DNA of 64,000 bases from Valencia hispanica (GCA_963556495.2 OY747710.1:1092001-1156000); one strand, 5' to 3'; shown: positions 10,776-21,396, counted from the stretch's first letter. Notes: generated from the letters alone by a model not told the origin. Translations and numbers: made by a program.

Positions 10776-11211
10776 AGAACCACTCCGATCATCTTTTTGA
10801 GCTATTTTAAAGTGTTGTCAGTGGTCTTTAAATTATGATTATGCCGCTTTTAGCCAAAATTTCAAAACCTGTGCCGTTTTCTAGGACAGCTTCAGAAGAG
10901 CGGCAGTAGCTCATTAGCAATTCGCCTCTGTGTTGTGGGCGGAGTCGTTGGTGCGGAGAACCTGGGTGGGCGGGGCATAGTAGACCAGGGGGAGTGGCTT
11001 GTAGCCCCGCCCAGCGCGGATGCTACGTCACAAACACAGTCTGTTTTAGATGGTCTTTTAGCATCTGCTACTGATTCAAAGCGATTTGAAAACAGAAATT
11101 CTCAGAAATGGAATTTGGCGCAGAATTTTCTTAAGATATATCGTCTGGCATCAGAAAAATGCCACAAGAACATGTTAACACGAAAAACACGATTTTCATT
11201 GGAGTGGGTCT
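10776..11211. mobile_element. TTAA-target TIR element (unit 3 copy)
   Basis: 436 bp with ends AGAACCACTCCGATCATC and, inverted, AGACCCACTCCAATGAAAA, flanked by CTAA (mutated) and TTAA. Units 1, 2 and 6 show the empty site (CTCTTTAAAGG or close), so the TTAA duplication is read directly. TTAA targets are known for piggyBac and Kolobok groups; AG-starting ends would fit Kolobok better (inference). No transposase. The interior has GGGCGGGGC and CCCCGCCC words. Confidence 0.78.
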
Positions 11212-11505
11212 TTAAGGGGCGTGAATATGTATGCGGTCTCTTATTTTAGGCTATATATGTTTATTTGTCATTGTTTTGTGGAAATCAGTTTTCACTTTGA
11301 CATTTTAGGTACATTTATTTGTCAAAAAGCCACATTTTGTTCACCATGTTTCCTTTGTAAACGCAATAAATGGAGTGAATACTTTTTACAGGCACTGTAT
11401 ACATGCAGTATTTATTTTTGTGTTTGTGAGTCTCAAAGTGACATAATGTGATTAATCTTCTGCTCAGCTGTTGACCTTGTTGATCTTCTGTTGTGTCTTT
11501 GCCAG

Positions 11506-12144
11506 CTTGTGAAGTGATGGACTTGGTGTTTCTGTTCGATCGCTCCGGCAGCATCAACACCGACGGTCACCAAATCGTGAAAACCTTCGCAGCAGATATT
11601 GTGGACACCTTCAAGGTCAGGGAGGATCTGGTCCACATTGGACTCGCACAGTTCAGTGAAGATTTCGAAGATGAGTTTGACCTCGATAGGTACTTCAAGA
11701 AGAAGGAAGTAGTTGATCACATCCGCCGGGTGACATACATGGGTGGAGAAACCTACCTGGGTAGGGCCCTGGAGTCTATAATGAATTACTTCGACCCGTC
11801 CCGAGGCCGCCGCAGCGACGTGCCCCAGACATTGTTGCTGTTCTCTGATGGTAACTCCTATGATGATGTGGAGGAGATAGGCAATGAACTCAGGAGAAAT
11901 GGGATTGATGTATATGCCGTAGCGGTTGGAGATGTCTATCAAACTCAGCTAAATCAGATCACTGGCGACCCACGGAAGACTTTTATTGTTGGTGACATCA
12001 AAAACCTGCCAAGGTTTAAGAAGAAGGTGATTGATGCTCTCTGCAACAAAACTGATTCTACTCCTTGTCCTACTCCTAAACCTGGTCCTACTCCTAAACC
12101 TGGTCCTACTCCTGATCCTTGTCCTACTTCTGGTCCTAATCGTG
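11506..12144 (+). CDS. col6a4-like: vWA exon 5 (array copy 3)
   Basis: Exon of 639 bases (213 codons), phase 1-1, same acceptor and donor as copy 2. vWA domain with intact MIDAS. It differs from copy 2 by only a few bases; residue differences are EVVDHI for EIVDHI, DDVEEIG for DDVENIG and GDIKNLP for GDIRNLP. The linker again has two PTPKPG units. The very low divergence indicates recent duplication or gene conversion. Confidence 0.93.
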
Positions 12145-12228
12145 GTAAGTTGAGAAATGTCTTTCTGTTCCATCAGATGAGTCTTTTTCTCACTGCTGGA
12201 AATAAAGTTGCCTCCCTTTTTGCTTTAG

Positions 12229-12328
12229 CTAAAAACTGCCCTATCGACATTGCTGTGGGATTTGATATTTTGTAGAGGAGCCAGAAATGTGCCGCTTTTT
12301 TACATTTGCTAGTCCCCTCCAGGACTTC
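12229..12328 (+). pseudogene. Truncated copy of exon 9 (unit 3)
   Basis: Same structure as the unit 2 copy: acceptor kept (ttttgctttag), the shared one-base gain and stop at 12273-12275, and loss of exon 9 homology after about 100 bases. Confidence 0.82.
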
Positions 12329-13709
12329 CTGGGGTGAATGTGCCAGGGCCTCCCTACCTTGGTGGATATTGGTGAACAGGGGTACCTATTGGAGTCAGTG
12401 GGGGAGCTGGGTTCCTGGGAAGGCATTTTGTCCTCCGGTCCTTCCCTCCCCATCTCCGGACACCTCTGTCCGCCCGCTCCATCACTTTACCACTCATGTA
12501 GAGCCTTGGGGTGTAGGCACGTCACTGGGGGGCGGGGAGGGGTTTCCATCTCCGCTATCCTGTGGTGGCCTGGGTCCCAATTTAACTGTAAAACTCAGAA
12601 ACTCTTACTTATAACATTCTCATGAGACACACATGTAGGGGCTTAGGGGTGGAAAACTTTTCAGCATCCAGAGGGGGAGCTGTTTAATTAGCTTCACCTC
12701 CAGTTCCAGTGCCCACTGTTAAACTGCATATAATCACTGAGCGCTTCTGGTGGGGGATGGGTGTGTGTGGCTGCCTTCCCCACATCCCACCCCTCTGTTT
12801 TAAATTGCACATCATAACAACACTCACTAACATCTTTGGAAAGTGGTTACCTAACCAGGGATCAGCCACCAGCTGGCCGTGGCCTCCATGGCCAAGGAGC
12901 CCATTGGCTCGTTGCTCCAGCACCCCGGGGCCCCTGCATTGTAGCTGCTGGATGTTCCCCCGGGGCTCTCCTCTGCTCCTCTCTTGGGGGTTCAGTCAGC
13001 CCTTCGTTGATCCCCATGGGGCTCCTGTCCTCTGGGGGTCCTTTGGGTTTCTATGACTCCGATCTGCTTCGTGTCTGCGTCAATTCCTGGGAGGCGGATC
13101 GATGGCTCCTCACACCAGTTATTGAACACTCGTATGGAGAAACCTTTTATGCACCAGCATGCTCACACACACAGGTGTGGAGATTCAGGTGTTTACAGAT
13201 GCATTCTTTGCCTAAGGTCACCGTAACTAAATCTTGTAATAATCGTTACCATGAGCCTTTCAGTGATGCTGTTATCGTGTTTATATATCTATTTGTGGGT
13301 TGTGTAGTTCTCAGTTTGCATTGTTTTATTTGTTTTGTCATTGCTCTCTCCCTCTCTCTGCCGTCCTGCAGGTGTAAAAGCAGATTAGGATGTTTTCTTG
13401 AACTTTCTTTATTCCCTTTTCCCTCTTATATGTTCAACTCACCCTCTCCCTCTTAACTTTTTCCTACCCCTCTAAATCTTCTTTCTTTTCTCCCCTTTAT
13501 TTTCCGTCTCTTTGTCCATTATATTGGGAAAAAAAGCACAGCCATTTTTAATAAAGATTTTTTACACCGATATTTCAAGTGGAGTACCACAGCAAAAGCC
13601 GTAATGCTCCACTTGTGAAAGTAAATCTTTTGAGCTTCTTGGTTCTCAGACACCAATTCTGAGCACCACACTGCCAGAGAGGACACCTAAGAAAACACAC
13701 ACAAAAAAC
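12329..13709. repeat. Repeat-derived tail of unit 3
   Basis: Near-identical to the unit 2 tail. It has an AATAAA hexamer (TTTTTAATAAAGATTTTTT near 13546-13564) that the unit 2 tail lacks at this point. No independent gene recognised. Confidence 0.6.
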
Positions 13710-13771
13710 AACTGGGGTGATGTGCTTCTACTTTGCTGGTTCTAGTGAGGATGTGAATCGCTGCTCTCTAA

Positions 13772-14232
13772 AGAACCACTCCGATCATCTTTTTGAGCTA
13801 TTTTAAAGTGTTGTCAGTGGTCTTTAAATTATGATTATGCTTTTTAGCCAAAATTTCAAAACCTGTGCCGTTTTCTAGGACAGCTTCAGAAGAGCGGCAG
13901 TAGCTCATTAGCAATTCGCCTCTGTGTTGTGGGCGGAGTCATTTGTGCGGAGAACCTGGGTGGGCGGGGCAAAGCAGACCAGGGGGAGTGGCTTGTAGCC
14001 CCGCCCAGCGCGGATGCTACGTCACAAACACAGTCTGTGTTAGATGGTCTTTTCGCATATGCTACTGATTCAAAGCGATTTGAAAACAGAAATTCTCAGA
14101 AATGGAATTTGGAGCCGAATTTTATATAAGATATATCTTATATATATATATTTAAGATATATCGTCTGGCATCAGAAAAATGCCACAAGAACATGTTAAC
14201 ACGAAAAACACGATTTTCATTGGAGTGGGTCT
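13772..14232. mobile_element. TTAA-target TIR element (unit 4 copy)
   Basis: Copy of the element at 10776-11211, 25 bp longer because of an AT-rich palindromic insertion (TTATATAAGATATATCTTAT region). Flanked by CTAA and TTAA. Present by duplication of the host unit, not by a new insertion. Confidence 0.76.
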
Positions 14233-14526
14233 TTAAGGGGCGTGAATATGTATGCAGTCTCTTATTTTAGGCTATATATGTTTATTTGTCATTGTTTTGT
14301 GGAAATCAGTTTTCACTTTGACATTTTAGGTACATTTATTTGTGAAAAAGCCACATTTTGTTCACCATGATTCATTTGTAAACGCAATAAATGGAGTGAA
14401 TACTTTTTACAGGCACTGTATACATGCAGTATTTATTTGTGTGTTTGTGAGTCTCAAAGTGACATAATGTGATTAATCTTCTGCTCAGCTGTTGACCTTG
14501 TTGATCTTCTGTTGTGTCTTTGCCAG

Positions 14527-15165
14527 CTTGTGAAGTGATGGACTTGGTGTTTCTGTTCGATCGCTCCGGCAGCATCAACACCGACGGTCACGGAATTGTA
14601 AAAACCTTCGCAGCAGATATTGTGGACACCTTCAAGGTCAGGGAGGATCTGGTCCACATTGGACTCGCACAGTTCAGTGATGATTTCGAAGATGAGTTTG
14701 ACCTCGATAGGTACTTCAAGAAGAAGGAAATAGTTGATCACATCCGCCGGGTGACATACATGGGTGGAGAAACCTACCTGGGTGAGGCCCTGGAGTCTAT
14801 AATGAATTACTTCGACCCGTCCCGAGGCCGCCGCAGCGACGTGCCCCAGACATTGTTGCTTTTCTCTGATGGTAACTCCTATGATGATGTGGAGGAGATA
14901 GGCAATGAACTCAGGAGAAATGGGATTGATGTATATGCCGTAGCGGTTGGAGATGTCTATCAAACTCAGCTAAATCAGATCACTGGCGACCCACGGAAGA
15001 CTTTTATTGTTGGTGACATCAAAAACCTGCCAAGGTTTAAGAAGAAGGTGATTGATGCTCTCTGCAACAAAACTGATTCTACTCCTTGTCCTACTCCTAA
15101 ACCTGGTCCTACTCCTAAACCTGGTCCTACTCCTGATCCTTGTCCTACTTCTGGTCCTAATCGTG
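14527..15165 (+). CDS. col6a4-like: vWA exon 6 (array copy 4)
   Basis: Exon of 639 bases (213 codons), phase 1-1. vWA domain with intact MIDAS (DRSGSIN, GGETYLG, SDGNS). Residue differences from the other copies: DGHGIVKTF (shared with copy 5), FSDDFEDE, YLGEAL. The linker has two PTPKPG units. Splice sites are identical to those of copies 2-3. Fully open; no sign of decay. Confidence 0.93.
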
Positions 15166-15249
15166 GTAAGTTGAGAAATGTCTTTCTGTTCCATCAGATG
15201 AGTCTTTTTCTCACTGCTGGAAATAAAGTTGCCTCCCTTTTTGCTTTAG

Positions 15250-15349
15250 CTAAAAACTGCCCCATCGACATTGCTGTGGGATTTGATATTTTGTAGAGGA
15301 GCCAGAAATGTGCCGCTTTTTAGATTTGCTAGTCCCCTCCAGGACTTCC
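15250..15349 (+). pseudogene. Truncated copy of exon 9 (unit 4)
   Basis: Acceptor ttttgctttag kept, shared one-base gain with a stop at 15294-15296, homology to exon 9 ends after about 100 bases, no donor. Confidence 0.82.
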
Positions 15350-16729
15350 TGGGGTGAATGTGCAAGGGCCTCCCTACCTTGGTGGATATTGGTGAACAGG
15401 GGTACCTATTGGAGTCAGTGGGGGAGCTGGGTTCCTGGGAAGGCATTTTGTCCTCCGGTCCTACCCTCCCCATCTCCGGACACTTCTGTCCGCCCGCTCC
15501 ATCACTTTACCACTCATGTAGAGCCTTGGGGTGTAGGCACGTCACTGGGGGGCGGGGAGGGGTTTCCATCTCCGCTATCCTGTGGTGGCCTGGGTCCCAA
15601 TTTAACTGTACAACTCAGAAACTCTGACTTATAACGTTCTCATGAGACACACATGTAGGGGCTTAGGGGTGGAAAACTTTTCAGCATCCAGAGGGGGAGC
15701 TGTTTAATTAGCTTCACCTCCAGTTCCAGTGCCCACTGTTAAACTGCATATAATCACTGAGCGCTTCTGGTGGGGGATGGGTGTGTGTGGCTGCCTTCCC
15801 CACATCCCACCCCTCTGTTTTAAATTGCACATCATAACAACACTCACTAACATCTTTGGCAAGTGGTTACCTAACCAGGGATCAGCCACCAGCTGGCCGT
15901 GGCCTCCATGGCCAAGGAGCCCATTGGCTCGTTGCTCCAGCCCCCCGGGGCCCCTGCATTGTAGCTGCTGGATGTTCCCCCGGGGCTCTCCTCTGCTCCT
16001 CTCTTGGGGGTTCAGTAAGCCCTTCGTTGATCCCCATGGGGCTCCTGTCCTCTGGGGGTCCTTTGGGTTTCTATGACTCCGATCTGCTTCGTGTCTGCGT
16101 CAATTCCTGGGAGGCGGATCGATGGCTCCTCACACCAGTTATTGAACACTCGTATGGAGAAACCTTTTATGCACCAGCATGCTCACACACACAGGTGTGG
16201 AGATTCAGGTGTTTACAGATGCATTCTTTGCCTAAGGTCACCGTAACTAAATCTTGTAATAATCGTTACCATGAGCCTTTCAGTGATGCTGTTATTGTGT
16301 TTATATATCTATTTGTGGGTTGTGTAGTTCTCAGTTTGCATTGTTTTATTTGTTTTGTCATTGCTCTCTCCCTCTCTCTGCCGTCCTGCAGGTGTAAAAG
16401 CAGATTAGGATGTTTTCTTGAACTTTCTTTATTCCCTTTTCCCTCTTATATGTTCAACTCACCCTCTCCCTCTTAACTTTTTCCTACCCCTCTAAATCTT
16501 CTTTCTTTTCTCCCCTTTATTTTCCGTCTCTTTGTCCATTATATTGGGAAAAAAAGCACAGCCATTTTTAATAAAGATTTTTTACACCGATATTTAGAGT
16601 GGAGTATCACAGCAAAAGCCGTAATGCTCCACTTGTGAAAGTAAATCTTTTGAGCTTCTTGGTTCTCAGACACCAATTCTGAGCACCACACTGCCAGAGA
16701 GGACACCTAAGAAAACACACACAAAAAAC
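15350..16729. repeat. Repeat-derived tail of unit 4
   Basis: Near-identical to the unit 3 tail, with scattered substitutions (for example AGAGTGGAGTATC near 16596). Includes the AATAAA hexamer near 16569. No independent gene recognised. Confidence 0.6.
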
Positions 16730-16791
16730 AACTGGGGTGATGTGCTTCTACTTTGCTGGTTCTAGTGAGGATGTGAATCGCTGCTCTCTAA

Positions 16792-17252
16792 AGAACCACT
16801 CCGATCATCTTTTTGAGCTATTTTAAAGTGTTGTCAGTGGTCTTTAAATTATGATTATGCTTTTTAGCCAAAATTTCAAAACCTGTGCCGTTTTCTAGGA
16901 CAGCTTCAGAAGAGCGGCAGTAGCTCATTAGCAATTCGCCTCTGTGTTGTGGGCGGAGTCATTTGTGCGGAGAACCTGGGTGGGCGGGGCAAAGCAGACC
17001 AGGGGGAGTGGCTTGTAGCCCCGCCCAGCGCGGATGCTACGTCACAAACACAGTCTGTGTTAGATGGTCTTTTCGCATATGCTACTGATTCAAAGCGATT
17101 TGAAAACAGAAATTCTCAGAAATGGAATTTGGAGCCGAATTTTATATAAGATATATCTTATATATATATATTTAAGATATATCGTCTGGCATCAGAAAAA
17201 TGCCACAAGAACATGTTAACACGAAAAACACCATTTTCATTGGAGTGGGTCT
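16792..17252. mobile_element. TTAA-target TIR element (unit 5 copy)
   Basis: 461-bp copy almost identical to 13772-14232, including the shared 25-bp AT-rich insertion; flanks CTAA and TTAA. Confidence 0.76.
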
Positions 17253-17545
17253 TTAAGGGGCGTGAATATGTATGCGGTCTCTTATTTTAGGCTATATATG
17301 TTTATTTGTCATTGTTTTGTGGAAATCAGTTTTCACTTTGACATTTTAGGTACATTTATTTGTGAAAAAGCCACATTTTGTTCACCATGATTCATTTGTA
17401 AACGCAATAAATGGAGTGAATACTTTTTACAGGCACTGTATACACCAGTATTTATTTGTGTGTTTGTGAGTCTCAAAGTGACATAATGTGATTAATCTTC
17501 TGCTCAGCTGTTGACCTTGTTGATCTTCTGTTGTGTCTTTGCCAG

Positions 17546-18238
17546 CTTGTGAAGTGATGGACTTGGTGTTTCTGTTCGATCGCTCCGGCAGCATCAACAC
17601 CGACGGTCACGGAATTGTGAAAACCTTTGCAGCAGATATTGTGGACACCTTCAAGGTCAGGGAGGATCTGGTCCACATTGGACTCGCACAGTTCAGTGAA
17701 GATTTCGAGGATGAGTTTGACCTCGATAGGTACTTCAAGAAGAAGGAAATAGTTGATCACATCCGCCGGGTGACATACATGGGTGGAGAAACCTACCTGG
17801 GTAGGGCCCTGGAGTCTATAATGAATTACTTCGACCCGTCCCGAGGCCGCCGCAGCGACGTGCCCCAGACATTGTTGCTGTTTTCTGATGGTAACTCCTA
17901 TGATGATGTGGAGGAGATAGGCAATGAACTCAGGAGAAATGGGATTGATGTATATGCCGTAGCGGTTGGAGATGTCTATCAAACTCAGCTAAATCAGATC
18001 ACTGGCGACCCACGGAAGACTTTTATTGTTGGTGACATAAGAAACCTGCCAAGGTTTAAGAAGACGGTGATTGATGCTCTCTGCAACAAAACTGATTCTA
18101 CTACTTGTCCTACTCCTAAACCTGGTCCTACTCCTAAACCTGGTCCTACTCCTAAACCTGGTCCTACTCCTAAACCTGGTCCTACTCCTAAACCTGGTCC
18201 TACTCCTGATCCTTGTCCTACTTCTGCTCCTACTCGTG
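17546..18238 (+). CDS. col6a4-like: vWA exon 7 (array copy 5, long linker)
   Basis: Exon of 693 bases (231 codons), phase 1-1. vWA domain with intact MIDAS, DGHGIVKTF as in copy 4, YLGRAL, GDIRNLPRFKKTV. It is 54 bases longer than copies 2-4 because its linker has five PTPKPG units instead of two, encoded by an 18-bp repeat (CCTACTCCTAAACCTGGT). It ends PTPDPCPTSAPTR. The change in length keeps the frame. Confidence 0.93.
18108..18205 (+). repeat. 18-bp coding tandem repeat (PTPKPG linker)
   Basis: Five consecutive near-perfect copies of CCTACTCCTAAACCTGGT inside vWA exon 7, encoding PTPKPG. Exons 4, 5 and 6 have two copies at the same place; exons 3 and 8 have related but irregular Pro-rich sequence. 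It lengthens the inter-domain linker by 18 residues. Confidence 0.9.
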
Positions 18239-18322
18239 GTAAGTTGAGAAATGTCTTTCTGTTCCATCAGATGAGTCTGTCCTTCACTGCTGGAAATAAA
18301 GTTGCCTCCCTTTTTCCTTTAG

Positions 18323-18420
18323 CCAAAAACTGCACTATCGACATTGTTGCGGGATTAGATATTTTGTAGAGGAGCCAGAAATGTCCCGCTTTTTAGATTT
18401 GTTAGTCCCCTCCAGGACAT
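18323..18420 (+). pseudogene. Truncated copy of exon 9 (unit 5)
   Basis: Acceptor tttttcctttag kept; it encodes KNCTIDIVAGLDIL and then a stop at 18367-18369 through the same one-base gain as in units 2-4. Homology to exon 9 ends after about 98 bases. Confidence 0.82.
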
Positions 18421-19650
18421 CCTGGGGTGGATGTGCAAGGGCCTCCCTACCTTGGTGGATATTGGTGAACGGGAGTGCCAATTGGAGTCAGTGGGGGAGC
18501 TTGCTCAGACACTCTCACTTATAACATTCTCATGAGACACACATGTAGGGGCTTTGGGGTGGGAAGACTTTTCAGCATCTAGAGGGGGAGCTGTTTAATC
18601 AGCTTCACTCCTCTAATGCTGGTGCCCACTGTTAAACTGCATATAGACAATGAGCGCTTGGGGTGGGGGATGGGTGTGTGTGGCTGCCTTCCCCACATCC
18701 CACCCCTCTGTTTTAATTGCACATTATAACAAAACACATCCACACCATACACGAGTGGGGACCCAACCTGGAATATGCCACCAGCTGGCCATGGCTCCCA
18801 CGGCCTGGCAGCAGCGGGGAATCCCTGTCGGTTGATCCCTGGTTGGGTCCCCACTGGGGGGTGGGGTGCCCTTGGGCCTCGGGTCCCATGGCTAGATCCG
18901 CCCCTGCTCAGTCGGTTACTGGCGGAGCCCATTGGCTCGTTGCTCCAGCCCCCCGGGGCCCCTGCATTGTAGTTGCTGGATGTTCCTCCAGGGCTCTCCT
19001 TTGCTCCTCTCCTGGGGGTTCGTTCAGCCCTTCGTTGATCCCCATGGGGCTCCTGTCCTCTGGGGGTCCTTTGGGTTTCCATGGCTCCGATCTCCTTCAT
19101 GTTTGCGTCAATTCTTGGGAGGCGGATCGATGGCTCCTCACACCAGCTTTTGAACACCCATATGGAGAAACTTTTTATGCACCAGCATACACACACACAG
19201 GTGTGGAGATTCAGGTAGTTACAGATGCATTCTTGCCCTAAGGTCACCGTAACTAAATCTTGTAATAATCGTTACCATGAGCCTTTCAGTGATGCTGTTA
19301 TTGTGTTTATATATCTATTTGTGGGTTGTGTAGTTCTCAGTTTGCATTGTTTGGTTTGTTTTGTCATTGTTTTTTTTCCTCTCTGCCGTCTTGCAGGTAT
19401 AGAAGGAGACTAGGATGTTTTCTTGTATTTTCTTTATTCCCTTTCCCCTCTTAACTTTTTCCAACCTCTCTCCATCTTTTTTATTTTCTCCTTTATTTTC
19501 TGTCTCCGTGTCCCTGATATCTGAAAAAAAAGACAGCAATTTCTAATAAAGATTTTTTACACAGATATATGAAGTGGAGCTCTACAGCCGTGATGCTCCA
19601 CTTGTGAAAGTGGAGCAGGTCAGATAGGATACGTAAAAAAACAAATAAAC
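18421..19650. repeat. Repeat-derived tail of unit 5
   Basis: Diverged relative of the other tails, sharing TAGAGGGGGAGCTG, GGATGGGTGTG, GGATCGATGGCTCCTCAC and GGTCACCGTAACTAAATC, and including the AATAAA hexamer near 19541. It keeps a segment near 18770-18930 that units 2-4 lack but unit 1 has. Open frames here are not supported as genes. Confidence 0.6.
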
Positions 19651-19891
19651 AACTGGGTGATGTGCTCTACTTTCCTGGTTCTAGTTAGGATGTGAATAGC
19701 TGCTCTTTAAAGGTCGTGAATATGTTTGCAGTCACTTATTTTACTCTAAATATTTATATTGGTCATTATTTTGTGCCAATCACTTTTCACTTTGACATTA
19801 TATGTATTTCTTTGTGCAAAAGCCAAATTTTGTTCATCATGATTCATTTGAAAAAGCGATAAATGGGGTGAGTACTTTTTACAGGCACTGT

Positions 19892-20718
19892 TATGTGGGA
19901 ATTTTATGGTCATTTTTCAAGAGCACACATTCACAATTTGAGAACAGGATTATGTCTCTTGCTCTCAAACCTTAAAGTGCCTGCTCTCAAAACTTCTGCT
20001 CTCTTTCAAATATTTGGTTTTGAAGTATATTTAAATATACTTCAAATGTAATGTAAAACACGTCAGAGCATATATATATATATATAATGAATATCATTGC
20101 TCACCTTTGCAATCTTGGTCCCGTCCTTGGTCAGAGTTAAACCGAGTGTGAATAAACTACATCCGGATAACGCTCTTCTTCTTCTTCGTTTAAATGGCGT
20201 CTGGCAAACAGCTCGAGCCGCTCACTCCAAACTCTCATATCCAATGAGATCGGAGCGCTGATAAGCCCCTCCAAAGCAAAATCCAGAGGAGCAGAAGCAA
20301 CGAGTTTGTCGGCTGAACGTTGTTGATTCTCTCTGGAAACACAGTAACAGCATATGCTGCAACCTGTAGCCGCACAGGCTAATCCGCCTGAGAAAACAAA
20401 CGTACCCTAAAGCAGGCTGTCTCCGCCTCCAGGAGCCCTGTCATTCCATTGGCTGGAACGGTTGCTATAGGCGACAATACTCCTAAGCACACCGAATCCA
20501 CAAGCAGAGAAGAGAGGTTGGCGAGCGCAGTTTTGATCCGTGCAGAGAAACAGTTTGTTTGTGAGCAAGAAGCATAAAATCTGAGCGCGGAAACAAAGAT
20601 TTGAGGTAGAACACCAAATATTTGAAAGAGAGCAGAATTTTTGAGAGCAAAGAGACATAATCCTACACTCAAATTGTAAATGTGTGCCCTTGAATAAAGG
20701 CAGTAAAATTCCCCCATA
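19892..20718. mobile_element. 827-bp DNA element with long TIRs
   Basis: Left end TATGTGGGAATTTTATGG and, inverted, right end TATGGGGGAATTTTACTG; the inverted arms stay similar for about 78 bases (CTCTTGCTCTCAAA and its inverse). Flanked by CACTGT on both sides (19886-19891 and 20719-20724), consistent with a 6-bp target duplication. It sits exactly in the Tc1-like terminal sequence, which is uninterrupted in units 1-5. A (TA)n run lies near 20070-20086. No transposase. Confidence 0.78.
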
Positions 20719-20805
20719 CACTGTATACAATCTCAAAGCGACGTAATGTGATTGATCTCCTGCCCAGCTGTTGACCTTATCGACCTTTTCTTGTGTCTTT
20801 GCCAG

Positions 20806-21396
20806 CTTGTGACTTGGTCTTTCTGTTCGATCGCTCCGGCAGCATCGTCAAAAGCGATCACCAAATCGTGAAAGACTTCGCAGTAGGTTTACTGGACACC
20901 TTGGAGATCAGGGAGGATCTGGTCCACGTTGGACTGGCACAGTTCAGTTCAGTTTTCAAAGATGAGTTTGACCTCGATACGTACTTCAACAAAAAGCAAA
21001 TAGTTGATCACATCGGCCGGGTGGAACATACGGGTGGAAGCACCTACCTGGGTGATGCCCTGAAGTCTATAAAGAATTACTTCGAGCCGTCCCGAGGCGG
21101 CCGCAAACGCAGCGATGTGTCCCAGACGTTGTTGCTGTTTTCTGATGGTAACTCTTTTGATGATGTGGAGGACATAGGCAATGAACTCAGGAGAAATGGG
21201 ATTGATGTATATACCGTAGCGGTTGGAGATGTCTATCAAACTCAGCTAAATCAGATCACTGGCGATCCACGGAAGACGTTTTTTGTTCGTGACATAAAAA
21301 ACCTGCCAAACTTTCTGGAGACGATCGCTAATGTTCTCTGCAAGAAACCTGGTCCTCCTTGTCCTACTCCTCCTCCCACTCCTAGTCCTAAACCTG
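20806..21396 (+). CDS. col6a4-like: vWA exon 8 (array copy 6, next to intact exon 9)
   Basis: Exon of 591 bases (197 codons), phase 1-1, acceptor ctttgccag, donor gtaagttg. vWA domain with intact MIDAS (DRSGSIV, GGSTYLG, SDGNS). It starts CDLVFLF, lacking the EVM present in copies 1-5, has an extra KR in GGRKRSDV, and a short Pro-rich linker (CPTPPPTPSPKPG). It is the most diverged copy and the only one followed by a complete exon 9, so it is probably at the ancestral position (second domain from the helix). Confidence 0.93.

Larger units (their letters stand above)
10714..13709 (+). repeat. Tandem vWA unit 3 (3.0 kb)
   Basis: Contains a TTAA-target element (10776-11211), a Tc1-like terminal sequence (11372-11399), vWA exon 5 (11506-12144), a truncated exon 9 copy (12229-12328, stop at 12273) and the tail (12329-13709). 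It shares the TTAA element with units 4 and 5 but lacks their extra TATATAAGATATATC-type insertion, so it branches before them. Confidence 0.88.
13710..16729 (+). repeat. Tandem vWA unit 4 (3.02 kb)
   Basis: Contains a TTAA element (13772-14232, 461 bp, with an extra ATATATC-rich palindromic insertion near 14122-14160), a Tc1-like terminal sequence (14393-14420), vWA exon 6 (14527-15165), a truncated exon 9 copy (15250-15349, stop at 15294) and the tail (15350-16729). Closest to unit 3 over the tail and to unit 5 over the TTAA element. Confidence 0.88.
16730..19650 (+). repeat. Tandem vWA unit 5 (2.92 kb, mosaic)
   Basis: The left part, with a TTAA element (16792-17252) carrying the same ATATATC insertion and a Tc1-like terminal sequence (17413-17440), is almost identical to unit 4. 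The right part, after the linker of vWA exon 7 (17546-18238), resembles units 1 and 6 more: GTCTGTCCTTCACTGCTGG, CCTTTAGCCAAAAACTGCAC, and a stretch (about 18770-18930) that units 2-4 lack. This indicates a recombinant unit. Confidence 0.82.

Noticed and set aside
9840..16476. 206-codon and 100-118-codon frames repeated in the unit tails (e.g. 9840-10460, 12836-13456, 15856-16476)
   Set aside because: They lie in repeat-derived DNA, overlap in several frames, have low-complexity composition and no domain; their repetition is explained by unit duplication.
4905..18000. Antisense open frames of 169 codons opposite each array vWA exon (starting MIDISNR)
   Set aside because: They mirror the strongly supported plus-strand exons, are conserved only because the copies are nearly identical, and show no recognisable domain or splice context.
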